Shown here piece after piece: positions 55,295-63,094 of a stretch of DNA of 64,000 bases. The notes beneath the pieces were generated by a model, which ran no database searches, was not told the origin of the DNA, and saw only the letters and a list, made by a program, of their open reading frames with translations. Location of the stretch: contig MKSF01000013.1 in the NCBI GenBank assembly GCA_001897155.1, positions 310,001 to 374,000 of the forward strand, given 5' to 3'. How positions within the stretch are numbered: the first letter of the stretch is position 1; each line of letters opens with the position of its first letter. The translations under genes and the position numbers were made by a program. The stretch is from Bacteroidetes bacterium 47-18. Its GTDB lineage: Bacteria; Bacteroidota; Bacteroidia; Chitinophagales; Chitinophagaceae.

Positions 55295-56242
55295 ATGATG
55301 GAACAGTCAGATAACATTTTTGAAAATTATAAAGAGCAGATGCAGGCGCAGGAACATAACAGCGAAACTTTACCTTTCGACAGGGAGCAGCTATGGGAGA
55401 CCATTACAGGCAGGCTGGAGAAACAACGTCCCCGGAAAACGGTCTTATTCCGTAACCTCGGCATAGCAGCCGGCATCCTGCTTATCATAAGCCTTGGCAT
55501 CCTTTACCTACAACGGACCGGCGATACATCCTTACCCACCGGAGTAGTACAGCAACCCGGCAACCCTCCACGTGCAGCAGCACCAGAACACCCTCCGCTC
55601 CCCGATCCCGTGCCTCTTACACAGGCGGACGCAGCGATATCAACCGTTGCCAGGCAAACACCGGCAGCCACCAAAGTACGGACTTCCGTATCAACACCTG
55701 GCAGTCTACCATCACGGATAGTTACCGGTTACGGCAATGCTGTAACGCAGTATGCAGACAGCAGCTCAACAGACCCTACCATTGCAGCCACATTACCCAT
55801 AACGGAAGTAATACCAGGCATTACAGACAGCATTTCACCCATCAGAACAGCATCCGCCACCCGTGTACCATCCACACTTGTACAGGCGCTGGAAAGCGGC
55901 ACTACCGGTGTAGTAGTTAACAACCCGTCCGGGCAGCCCGGCAGCGCAGCAGCGATCAGGATAAGAGGATATTCTTCGATCAGCGGCAACTCCAATCCCC
56001 TGTACGTGGTAGATGGCACTATCTATATGGGTGATATCGCTGACATTGACCCTGCTGATATTTTAAGCATGGATATTTTAAAAGATGACACAGCGACTTC
56101 CCAATACGGTTCCAGAGGCTCCAACGGCGTCATCGTGATCACCACTAAGGACGGTGCCTACACTGAAGTGCAGGAAAATGGCAACCTGTGGGATAAAATA
56201 TTTAAACGCAAAGGAAAACGGCACCGGAAGTCTGGACAATAA
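55295..56242 (+). CDS. Anti-sigma-like membrane protein fused to a SusC-type TonB plug module
   Basis: The 315-residue protein has a cytoplasmic N-terminus of about 50 residues (FDREQLWETITGRLEKQ, helical, like Bacteroidota anti-sigma heads) and one membrane helix (about 52-72). A Pro/Thr-rich extracytoplasmic linker leads to a plug module (about 195-286) with IRIRGYSSISGNSNPLYVVD, DILSMDILKD, YGSRGSNGVIVITTK and an upstream RIVTGYG, as in SusC-like receptors. No beta-barrel follows; the protein ends in a basic tail. Start 55295 is 24 bp after the sigma stop; a second ATG three bases later is equally possible. The plug may sense the surface or bind a partner (inference). Confidence 0.82.
   Translation: MMEQSDNIFENYKEQMQAQEHNSETLPFDREQLWETITGRLEKQRPRKTVLFRNLGIAAGILLIISLGILYLQRTGDTSLPTGVVQQPGNPPRAAAPEHPPLPDPVPLTQADAAISTVARQTPAATKVRTSVSTPGSLPSRIVTGYGNAVTQYADSSSTDPTIAATLPITEVIPGITDSISPIRTASATRVPSTLVQALESGTTGVVVNNPSGQPGSAAAIRIRGYSSISGNSNPLYVVDGTIYMGDIADIDPADILSMDILKDDTATSQYGSRGSNGVIVITTKDGAYTEVQENGNLWDKIFKRKGKRHRKSGQ
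55919..56149 (+). repeat. Plug-module repeat, copy in the anti-sigma-like gene
   Basis: This DNA segment encodes residues 209-285 of the anti-sigma-like protein. It is duplicated at 57723-57953 in the DUF4139 gene: 58 of 77 residues are identical by my count, with long identical DNA runs (for example AATCCCCTGTACGTGGT). It indicates recent duplication or gene conversion. Confidence 0.75.
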
Positions 56243-56358
56243 ATTAAGCCCCCTGCCATACACCTGGCATCCCTGACATTTTACAGCCTCATTCAGGCAA
56301 TAGCGCTGGCTATTGGTGGCGGAGCTATACCCCATACGATATACTTAAAAAGATTTAT

Positions 56359-56754
56359 ATGATAAAAACAATCACGTTTCTTATTGCAACCAGCATCTGC
56401 AGTACCGGCATACTGTCGGCACAATCCCCGGCAGATACCCTGAAAGTCACATCCGGCTCTCAGCAGCCGGGCCAGCCTGCGGCAGACCCTTCCGGTACCT
56501 GGATTAGGAACCGGTGCCAGGCATCTGTACGCACAACACCCCAGCCGCTCATTGTTATAGATAATTCGCCTTACCTGGGTGAGCTGTCAGCAATAGACAA
56601 AGACAATATTGCCGAAATAAAGATTCTTAAAGGCAAGGAAGCCACTACGCTTTACGGGAAAAGGGCCTTGGATGGCGTCATTATCATCACCACCAAAAGC
56701 CACCTGAAAAGCAAAAAGAAGCGGGGATCATTTATAACCAGGTTATTCAGGTAA
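56359..56754 (+). CDS. Small secreted protein with minimal TonB plug-like module
   Basis: The 131-residue protein has a signal peptide (SICSTGILSAQ, cleavage near 21), a Gln/Pro-rich linker and a C-terminal plug-like segment (about 60-113): QPLIVIDNSPYLGEL, NIAEIKILKGKEATTLYG and DGVIIITTK. This is the short form of the PLYVVDG...ITTK core of SusC plugs and also occurs in CarboxypepD/plug proteins of the phylum. A basic tail follows. It has no barrel. The gene lies 116 bp after the anti-sigma-like gene, in the same direction, and is probably part of the same functional unit. Confidence 0.75.
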   Translation: MIKTITFLIATSICSTGILSAQSPADTLKVTSGSQQPGQPAADPSGTWIRNRCQASVRTTPQPLIVIDNSPYLGELSAIDKDNIAEIKILKGKEATTLYGKRALDGVIIITTKSHLKSKKKRGSFITRLFR

Positions 56755-56801
56755 CCAGCCGTATATGCAGCTACCTGTTGAACTTTAAAATCCATTGAAT
56801 A

Positions 56802-58607
56802 ATGAAAAAGATATTTACCATTTTTACAGGCAGCGCTTTCTGCCTCACTACAGCCGTTGCCCAGGAAATCGTGCCCGTTCCCGCAAAATTAGAAGCTGTA
56901 ACAGTATATAAGCAGGGCGCGCAACTGCTGCATAAGATACAGCCACAGATACCGGCCGGCTACAGCGAGCTGGTCATAGAGCAGGTGTCCAATATGATAG
57001 ACGAGGCCAGCATCCAGCTATCCGCACCTTCGGCTGTAACCATTATGTCCGTAAGATTTGCACCCACCTATGAACATCCTTCCAAAAGCAGGGATACCAT
57101 ACTGCCGCACGATGCCATATCCGAAACGGAAAGACAGCTCACTGCTGTCAGGATCGGGAAAGAGGTGGCCGGCAATACGCTCGCTTTGCTGGATGCCAAC
57201 AGGAAGCTGGGAGGAGAGCCCAACAGCACCAATGTTGCGGAGCTTATAAAGCTTACCGATTATTATGCCGAAAAGCAGGGCGAGCTGCGCCGTAAGATCG
57301 CACAATTAAGTGAGCAGGAAAAGCAATTGCAGGAGCAACTGGGTAAATTACGGAATACTCCCGGCAAGCCTGAAGAGAAAAAAAAGACCGGGGGCTATAT
57401 CGTTGTCCAGGTAATGGCCTCCCAGGCCGTACAGCCTGTTATGGCGGTGCAATATTACGCTACAAATGCAGGCTGGAGTCCTTATTATGACCTGCGTTCG
57501 GAAAGCACCGGCAAACCGCTGAAATTCCTGTACAAAGCCAATATTGTACAATCCACCGGCATCGACTGGAAGAGAGTAAAGCTGCGGCTGTCCACTACCA
57601 ATCCTTCGCTCGGCAACAATACACCCCGGCTGTCAGCCTGGATCCTGCAATACGGCTATCCCCGCTATACCACCAGCCCGGCAGCCGACCTGCTGGAAGG
57701 CAGTGTTCCCGGCGCAGTGGTGTCCAATCCATCCGGGCAGCCGGGCAGTACTTCAGCGATCAGGATAAGAGGATTTTCTTCCATCAGCGGCAATTCCAAT
57801 CCCCTGTACGTGGTGGATGGCTCCATCTATATGGGTGATATCGCGAATATTCCTCCTTCGGATATTTTAAGCCTGGACGTTATCCAGGGTATCCAAGCCA
57901 CCTCCCAGTACGGCTCAAGAGCCTCCAACGGCGTGGTCAACATCACCACCCGGTCGAAAGGCGTAGATAAGTTCACCGCTATAGATGTAAAAGAGCTGAG
58001 CACCACCTTTGATATTGATCTTCCCTATGAAATATTGTCCAACGGCAAAGAGCACAGCGTGAGCCTGAAAGCGCTCAGCCACCCGGCACGCTACCATTAT
58101 TACGCCATACCCAAAGAAGATCCCGATGCCTTTCTCGTAGCAGAGATCACCGGCTACGGCGACCTGAACCTGCTGCCGGGAACAGCCAATATTATCTTTG
58201 AGGACCTGTATGTGGGCAAAACCCGTATCGACCCCTACCAGCCTAACGATACCCTGCTGCTCAGTATGGGAAGGGACCGGAAAGTGATCGTCAAAAGGGA
58301 TATGATAGCAGAGCTGACCGGCACCAAAACTTCCGGCAGCTATAAAAAGCAGGTCTTCACTTATGATATAACCGTAAAAAACACGAAAAAGGAAAGCATC
58401 CATATCACCCTGAAAGATCAGTATCCCATAGCTACGGACCATTCCATGAACATAGAGCTGCTGGAGCATTCCGGCGCAGAGGTCGATAAAGAAACAGGAC
58501 TGCTTACCTGGAAGCTGGCCGTCGCGCCGGGAGCCAGCCAGAAAATAAGGGTCGCTTACAGCATCCGGTATCCTAAAGACAAAATAATAGGCAACCTTCA
58601 GCCCTGA
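56802..58607 (+). CDS. DUF4139 protein with an inserted SusC-type plug module
   Basis: The 601-residue protein has a signal peptide (LTTAVAQ, cleavage near 21), an N-terminal DUF4140-like domain (about 28-110, LEAVTVYKQGAQLLHK) and a coiled-coil (about 140-185). A DUF4139 domain starts at about 200 (AVQYYATNAGWSPYYDLR) and resumes after 390 (FTAIDVKELSTTFDIDLPYE) to the C-terminal APGASQKIRVAYSIRYPK. A plug module (about 293-385: RIRGFSSISGNSNPLYVVDG, YGSRASNGVVNITTR) is inserted inside the DUF4139 domain. DUF4139 proteins without such insertion are common but uncharacterised. The insertion is almost identical to the module of the anti-sigma-like protein. Confidence 0.85.
   Translation: MKKIFTIFTGSAFCLTTAVAQEIVPVPAKLEAVTVYKQGAQLLHKIQPQIPAGYSELVIEQVSNMIDEASIQLSAPSAVTIMSVRFAPTYEHPSKSRDTILPHDAISETERQLTAVRIGKEVAGNTLALLDANRKLGGEPNSTNVAELIKLTDYYAEKQGELRRKIAQLSEQEKQLQEQLGKLRNTPGKPEEKKKTGGYIVVQVMASQAVQPVMAVQYYATNAGWSPYYDLRSESTGKPLKFLYKANIVQSTGIDWKRVKLRLSTTNPSLGNNTPRLSAWILQYGYPRYTTSPAADLLEGSVPGAVVSNPSGQPGSTSAIRIRGFSSISGNSNPLYVVDGSIYMGDIANIPPSDILSLDVIQGIQATSQYGSRASNGVVNITTRSKGVDKFTAIDVKELSTTFDIDLPYEILSNGKEHSVSLKALSHPARYHYYAIPKEDPDAFLVAEITGYGDLNLLPGTANIIFEDLYVGKTRIDPYQPNDTLLLSMGRDRKVIVKRDMIAELTGTKTSGSYKKQVFTYDITVKNTKKESIHITLKDQYPIATDHSMNIELLEHSGAEVDKETGLLTWKLAVAPGASQKIRVAYSIRYPKDKIIGNLQP
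57723..57953 (+). repeat. Plug-module repeat, copy in the DUF4139 gene
   Basis: This segment encodes residues 308-384 of the DUF4139 protein and is the partner of 55919-56149. It breaks the DUF4139 domain in two, so it looks like an insertion that kept the reading frame. Confidence 0.75.
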
Positions 58608-58641
58608 TAACCTTTAGCAGCATTACCGGTCGTTCCAACCT

Positions 58642-58689
58642 ATATACGGAAGATGCCGCCCCTTAAAAGGAGCGGCATCTTCCGTATAT
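58642..58689. terminator. Bidirectional intrinsic terminator
   Basis: Perfect 18-bp arms (58642-58659, ATATACGGAAGATGCCGC, and 58672-58689) enclose a 12-nt loop that can add further pairs. It lies between the convergent DUF4139 and YfhO genes, 34 bp after the former and 13 bp before the latter's stop. Confidence 0.85.
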
Positions 58690-58702
58690 TAATAGTTTTA
58701 TA

Positions 58703-61213
58703 TTAAGCCTGCTTAACTTCCACAGGACGCTTTGGCCTGGTACTGAAAAAAACCGCCAGCCCTACCATGATAGTCAGCAGGATGCTCGCTATCACCGCAA
58801 GCGTCTCCTGGGCATCAATCCCGGGATATTTAAATCGGAACTCTACCTGGTGCTTACCGGCAGGGATATTCAGACCTCTCAATACATAATCCGTTCTTAT
58901 GATCTCCGCGGGCTTGCCGTCTATAGTGGCTGTCCAGCCTTCAGGATAATATATCTCGGAGAATACGGCAAAACCGTCCTGCGCGTTCTCCACTTCATAA
59001 TTGAGCTTATTGGGCGCATAGGCGGTCAGCTTCACATAAGCGCTCTCTGATTTACCGATCCTGCTGTTCACCTTATCCATCCTGTCTTCCCTGATCACCG
59101 CAACGGCAGCCGGGTTAAAGTTACCCTGGGTGGAATCCTGCGGATTCTGCAGCGATGGCCCGTTCAGCGCGTCCATTTCTTCCCGCGCAGTCTTCACTAC
59201 TTTAATGGTATTTACAAACCAGCCGTTACCCAGCGCGTTCGGGTTGAGCTGCACCGCTTCCTTAGGTTGCTGCTGGCCTGTGGGAAGAATAAAGTATTTG
59301 GTGTTCAGCATGTTCAGCACGCTGCTGTTGAACTTCCCGATCTGGCTTTCTATCAGGTCCTGGTATATCTGCAGCTTGGCGCCGTGGTACCCGCCTACGG
59401 AATGGTGGAACAGCGAAGGGAACGCATCATTAAAAGCGCTTTTGGTAATATCAAAAACACGGTAGTTCAGTTCCTTATCCTGCATGATCTGCTTATCCAC
59501 AGCCCTCGGGTTCAGCTTACGTTCCCAATCCGTTTCATCGATATAATGGGAAGCATTCATATAGCGGTGCGCCACGCCGATGTTATCTATACCTATCAGC
59601 ACTGCCACCAGGCCGATGGCCACGCCCTGGTTCAGCTTGTTTTTCAGCAGCGCCCACAGGACACCGCCCGCCAGCAGGATCAGCACCAGGCTGCGGAAAG
59701 AGTCCTTAAGCGCCATACTGGCCCTGTCCTCACGGATGGCCTTCATGATCTCCTCTCCGGCCTCTCCGAACTGGGCAGCTATATTCTGGTCACCCTCGCT
59801 GCGGTAGGTCATACCGGCCTGGCTGTACAGCAGTATCGCCAGCGTAATGCCGCCGGTGATATATACAGACAGTTTCAGCTTCTTCAGCAAATCGGCCTTA
59901 TCGGCTTCCGGCTTCAGCACCTCCCTGAGAGCGGCCACCGCCATCACCACGAATATGAAGGAAGGTATGACCAGCGCCATGGAAGGCGTCCTGAACTTAT
60001 TCAGGCCGGGGATGATGTCAAACAAAGTATCATTGATGCCTATATTCTTACCGGTAGAAAGAATGATGAAGAAGACCGACAGGCCCAGGCCCCACCATTT
60101 GAACGGGCTTTTAACTACAAATAATGACAGCACGAACAGGAAACAGATAATAGCGCCGAAATAGACAGGTCCTGACAACATCGGCTGCGGTCCCCAATAG
60201 GTAGGCGCCTGCTCGTTCATTTTCTCAGCCTGGGCCTGCGGCACCCCCAGGGATACCAGTTTCTGCTCATAGGCCGAATTTTCCGGCAGGGACTCAGCGC
60301 TGCCGCCGCCGTATAGACCGGGCACCAGGATGCACATCGTCTCACCTACGCCATTGCTCCATACAAAGGCATAGTCCTTATCCAGGCCGGAGCCCTGTTT
60401 GGCGACATCTTCCTGCAGCTCGCTGTGCCCGCCCCTTATCGTGTACTTACTGTTATTCTGGGTCTGTATGAACCTTGCATTATTTACCAATACCCCCAGG
60501 ATGGCCCCTACAGCCAGGAATACGGTACCTTTCAGCCAGATCTTCGTCTGTCCTTTGCGGATCATGGTGATAGCGATGCCTGTTACGGCTACCAGCACGG
60601 TGATGGCCGCGTAATAGATGATCTGGTAGTGCCCGGTCTCCACCATGAATGCCATGACGACCCCGGCCAGCGCGCCGCCCAGCCAGTACCTGCCCCTGTA
60701 AGCCCATACTATGGCGGCGAACAGCGCGGGTATATAGGCCACATCTATATATTTGGTCGTATGCCCGGCTACTATAATGATGGGGTTGTAGGAAGCAAAG
60801 GCAAAGGCCACCGCTCCTATCAGTCCCAGCCATTTATTCCATCTCAGAGCGCTTGCCAGCAGGTAAAAGCTCACCATGCCGAGGATAAAGAGCACCGCAG
60901 GATGATGCGGTAAGCCATGCTTATATAAAAGAAGTGTCTGCTGTACTTTGCTGTACCAGTTACCGGTACTGTAAGGATCAATCAGTATCTGGGGCATGCC
61001 GCTGAACATATTGCCGGCCCACCCGGCCTGCTCTCCCGTTTTTTCATAAAAATCCCTGTGCTCCTTGGAACCCTGCAGCCAGGTGAAGATATCATGCTGG
61101 TCAAGGTAATTGCCCTTAAAGGCGGGAATGCAGAATAAGACGGCTACCAGGATAATGATCCCCAATACATATAAATGGGGCAGCCACCCCGAAAACTTAG
61201 ATTTTTGATCCAT
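58703..61213 (-). CDS. YfhO family membrane protein
   Basis: The 836-residue protein has about twelve to fourteen membrane helices in the first 570 residues, beginning WLPHLYVLGIIILVAVLFCI. The YfhO motif region HDIFTWLQGSKEHRDFYE follows the first helix, as expected for GT-C-like transferases. A C-terminal extracytoplasmic beta-rich domain (about 580-800) and a last helix follow. YfhO proteins are implicated in glycosylation of envelope polymers in Firmicutes; the role in Bacteroidota is unknown. The gene is convergent with the plug cluster and divergent from the HAD gene. Confidence 0.9.
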   Translation of the reverse strand: MDQKSKFSGWLPHLYVLGIIILVAVLFCIPAFKGNYLDQHDIFTWLQGSKEHRDFYEKTGEQAGWAGNMFSGMPQILIDPYSTGNWYSKVQQTLLLYKHGLPHHPAVLFILGMVSFYLLASALRWNKWLGLIGAVAFAFASYNPIIIVAGHTTKYIDVAYIPALFAAIVWAYRGRYWLGGALAGVVMAFMVETGHYQIIYYAAITVLVAVTGIAITMIRKGQTKIWLKGTVFLAVGAILGVLVNNARFIQTQNNSKYTIRGGHSELQEDVAKQGSGLDKDYAFVWSNGVGETMCILVPGLYGGGSAESLPENSAYEQKLVSLGVPQAQAEKMNEQAPTYWGPQPMLSGPVYFGAIICFLFVLSLFVVKSPFKWWGLGLSVFFIILSTGKNIGINDTLFDIIPGLNKFRTPSMALVIPSFIFVVMAVAALREVLKPEADKADLLKKLKLSVYITGGITLAILLYSQAGMTYRSEGDQNIAAQFGEAGEEIMKAIREDRASMALKDSFRSLVLILLAGGVLWALLKNKLNQGVAIGLVAVLIGIDNIGVAHRYMNASHYIDETDWERKLNPRAVDKQIMQDKELNYRVFDITKSAFNDAFPSLFHHSVGGYHGAKLQIYQDLIESQIGKFNSSVLNMLNTKYFILPTGQQQPKEAVQLNPNALGNGWFVNTIKVVKTAREEMDALNGPSLQNPQDSTQGNFNPAAVAVIREDRMDKVNSRIGKSESAYVKLTAYAPNKLNYEVENAQDGFAVFSEIYYPEGWTATIDGKPAEIIRTDYVLRGLNIPAGKHQVEFRFKYPGIDAQETLAVIASILLTIMVGLAVFFSTRPKRPVEVKQA

Positions 61214-61235
61214 AGTGTTATATTAATTAATCCAA

Positions 61236-61243
61236 CAAATTTA
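61236..61243 (-). promoter_or_regulatory. TAnnTTTG -7 box of the YfhO gene (minus strand)
   Basis: Read on the minus strand, TAAATTTG lies 22 bp before the YfhO start codon and fits the Bacteroidota -7 consensus. The HAD gene on the other strand has only a weaker box (TAATTTCG, about 61300). Confidence 0.5.
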
Positions 61244-61330
61244 AACAACCCCGCAATATATTCATAATAAAAGTAAGGTTTGCAGGGAAAAGCAGCTTAA
61301 TTTCGCAGCCGGACCATCGCGACAGCAAAA

Positions 61331-61870
61331 ATGATCACTACTTTATTCCTGGACAGGGACGGTGTTATCAACAAAGAAAATGAAGGGGATTATATCCGCA
61401 AGATCAGCGAATTTGAATTCCTGCCGGGAGTCACGGAGGCTTTACGGATCGCCGGTACGCTGTTTGACAGGATCATCGTGGTGACGAACCAGAGAGGGAT
61501 CGGCAGAGGACTGATGATGGAAGAGGACCTCCATGCCATCCACGAAAAAATGCTCCGGGAGATCACTGCTGCCGGCGGCAGGATCGATAAGATCTATTTT
61601 GCAGCCACACCCGACAAGAAGCATCCCTACAGGAAGCCCAACACCGGTATGGGACTGCATGCCAAAGAGGATTTTCCTGAAATTATCTTTGAAAACGCCT
61701 GGATGGTGGGCAATAACCTCAGTGATATGTATTTCGGGAAAGGATTGCAGATGAAAACGGTGTTCCTCCACACTACCCTGGAGCCGCAGGAGCTGCCCAA
61801 CCCATTGATCGATTATCAGTATGACAGCCTGCTGTCATTCATAACCGATTATGAAAAAGGCAACCTGTAA
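61331..61870 (+). CDS. HAD-IIIA family phosphatase (histidinol/heptose-bisphosphate phosphatase-like)
   Basis: The 179-residue protein has the HAD motif I FLDRDGVIN (D8, D10), motif II VTNQRGIGRG, a K102 (YRKPNTGM) and a motif IV region VGNNLSDMYFG in which the first acidic position is Asn (N128) and D132 is kept. Cys ligands of the zinc loop found in GmhB are absent; the protein has no Cys at all. It may act on a sugar phosphate. The asparagine at 128 could alter metal binding, or be normal for this subgroup. Confidence 0.85.
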   Translation: MITTLFLDRDGVINKENEGDYIRKISEFEFLPGVTEALRIAGTLFDRIIVVTNQRGIGRGLMMEEDLHAIHEKMLREITAAGGRIDKIYFAATPDKKHPYRKPNTGMGLHAKEDFPEIIFENAWMVGNNLSDMYFGKGLQMKTVFLHTTLEPQELPNPLIDYQYDSLLSFITDYEKGNL

Positions 61871-61873
61871 AGC

Positions 61874-62404
61874 CTATTCCCTGCTCCAGCGGAATTTGTA
61901 ATTCCTTGCAAAGGTGTTCATATCGGATTTATCTCCCTTATAATGCTCTGCATAATAGACCAGCAGGCTTTCCATCTGGTATAATTCGAGATAGCCGCCG
62001 TAAGGGTAAGGCTGTGCGAGTCCCTTCTCAAAAATAACGGTAGTAGGATAGGAAACCTGGCCATTGGTGAGGTAAAGGGTCATTTCATTGAAAGACCTGC
62101 CTTTCCTTTTTGTCACATTGTAGGTGATACCGTTGAAGGTAACGGGCCTGGGCTGTTCCGCGTTGAACTTCACCGGGTAATAATGCTCATTGATGTAATC
62201 AATGACCTCGGGATGGCTGTAAATATCCCTGTCCATCTTTTTGCACCAGGTGCACCAGTTGGTGTAAATATCCACCAGGATCAGCTTCGGATGGGTCTTC
62301 ATAAGCGCTTCCGCTTCTTCAAAAGTGTACCATTTAATGGCTTTCTTCTGCCCGTAGGATACCACGCTCAACAGGACCAGCAAAGTACTCCAGATATATT
62401 TCAT
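61874..62404 (-). CDS. Exported thioredoxin-like protein
   Basis: From ATG 62404 (MKYIWSTLLVLLSVVSYGQ) the protein has 176 residues; a longer frame upstream adds 52 residues that overlap the divergent ubiX promoter and precede the signal peptide, so I reject it. It has a thioredoxin fold of DUF255/thioredoxin_7 type with the redox pair C51-x2-C54 (NWCTWCKKMD) and cis-Pro region SYPTTVIF. It should act in the periplasm in thiol reduction or protein folding. Its stop lies 3 bp from the HAD gene's stop, and the genes are convergent. Confidence 0.88.
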   Translation of the reverse strand: MKYIWSTLLVLLSVVSYGQKKAIKWYTFEEAEALMKTHPKLILVDIYTNWCTWCKKMDRDIYSHPEVIDYINEHYYPVKFNAEQPRPVTFNGITYNVTKRKGRSFNEMTLYLTNGQVSYPTTVIFEKGLAQPYPYGGYLELYQMESLLVYYAEHYKGDKSDMNTFARNYKFRWSRE

Positions 62405-62452
62405 ATGTTGTCGATTTAACAGTGCGTATGTTATGCTATGCAATATATAGAC

Positions 62453-62460
62453 TATTTTTG
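62453..62460 (+). promoter_or_regulatory. TAnnTTTG -7 box of ubiX
   Basis: TATTTTTG lies 22 bp before the ubiX start codon and matches the Bacteroidota -7 consensus. Confidence 0.5.
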
Positions 62461-62482
62461 TAGAAATAAATTTAAAATACCC

Positions 62483-63052
62483 ATGAAAATTGCGGTAGCG
62501 GTTACGGGGGCCAGCGGCTCCATCTATGCCTACCAACTGTTTAAAACACTGCAGCGGCATAGCGATCTCTTCAGGCAGGTAGGAATTGTATGGTCTGAAA
62601 ATGCCAGGACCGTATGGCAGCTGGAATTACAGCACACCCGTTATGAGGACTTTGAATTCGAAACCTATAGCAATAAAGATTATTTCGCCCCTTTCGCGTC
62701 CGGTAGCGCGGGCTTTGACGCGCTGGTCATCTGCCCCTGCAGCATGGGCACACTGGGTCGTATCGCCCAGGGCATCAGCGATACCCTCATCACACGGGCC
62801 GCGGACGTGATGCTGAAGGAAAGGAAAAAGCTCATCTGCCTCATCAGGGAGACGCCTTATAATCTTATACATATCAATAATATGAAAACGGTCACGGAAG
62901 CCGGCGGCATTATCCTCCCGGCCTCCCCGTCCTTCTACAGCAACCCCGCTACCCTCGAGGAGGCGGCACAGACCGTTACCGACAGGGTCTTTGGTCTGCT
63001 GGGCGTACCCGTTCCGCACTATAAATGGGGACAGGAGCCTCCCGGGCAATAA
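62483..63052 (+). CDS. ubiX: Flavin prenyltransferase UbiX
   Basis: From ATG 62483 the 189-residue protein starts MKIAVAVTGASGSIYAYQLF, the flavin-binding motif of UbiX. It also has CPCSMGTLGRIAQGISDTLI and the signature RETPYNLIHINNMKTVTEAG. UbiX transfers a dimethylallyl group to FMN, making the prenylated FMN cofactor of UbiD-type decarboxylases. No ubiD gene is adjacent within the window. An in-frame upstream extension of 15 residues covers the promoter and is not used. Confidence 0.95.
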   Translation: MKIAVAVTGASGSIYAYQLFKTLQRHSDLFRQVGIVWSENARTVWQLELQHTRYEDFEFETYSNKDYFAPFASGSAGFDALVICPCSMGTLGRIAQGISDTLITRAADVMLKERKKLICLIRETPYNLIHINNMKTVTEAGGIILPASPSFYSNPATLEEAAQTVTDRVFGLLGVPVPHYKWGQEPPGQ

Positions 63053-63094
63053 TTTCACCGGAATTTCGTTATTTTTATTACTCAAATCATTTCA

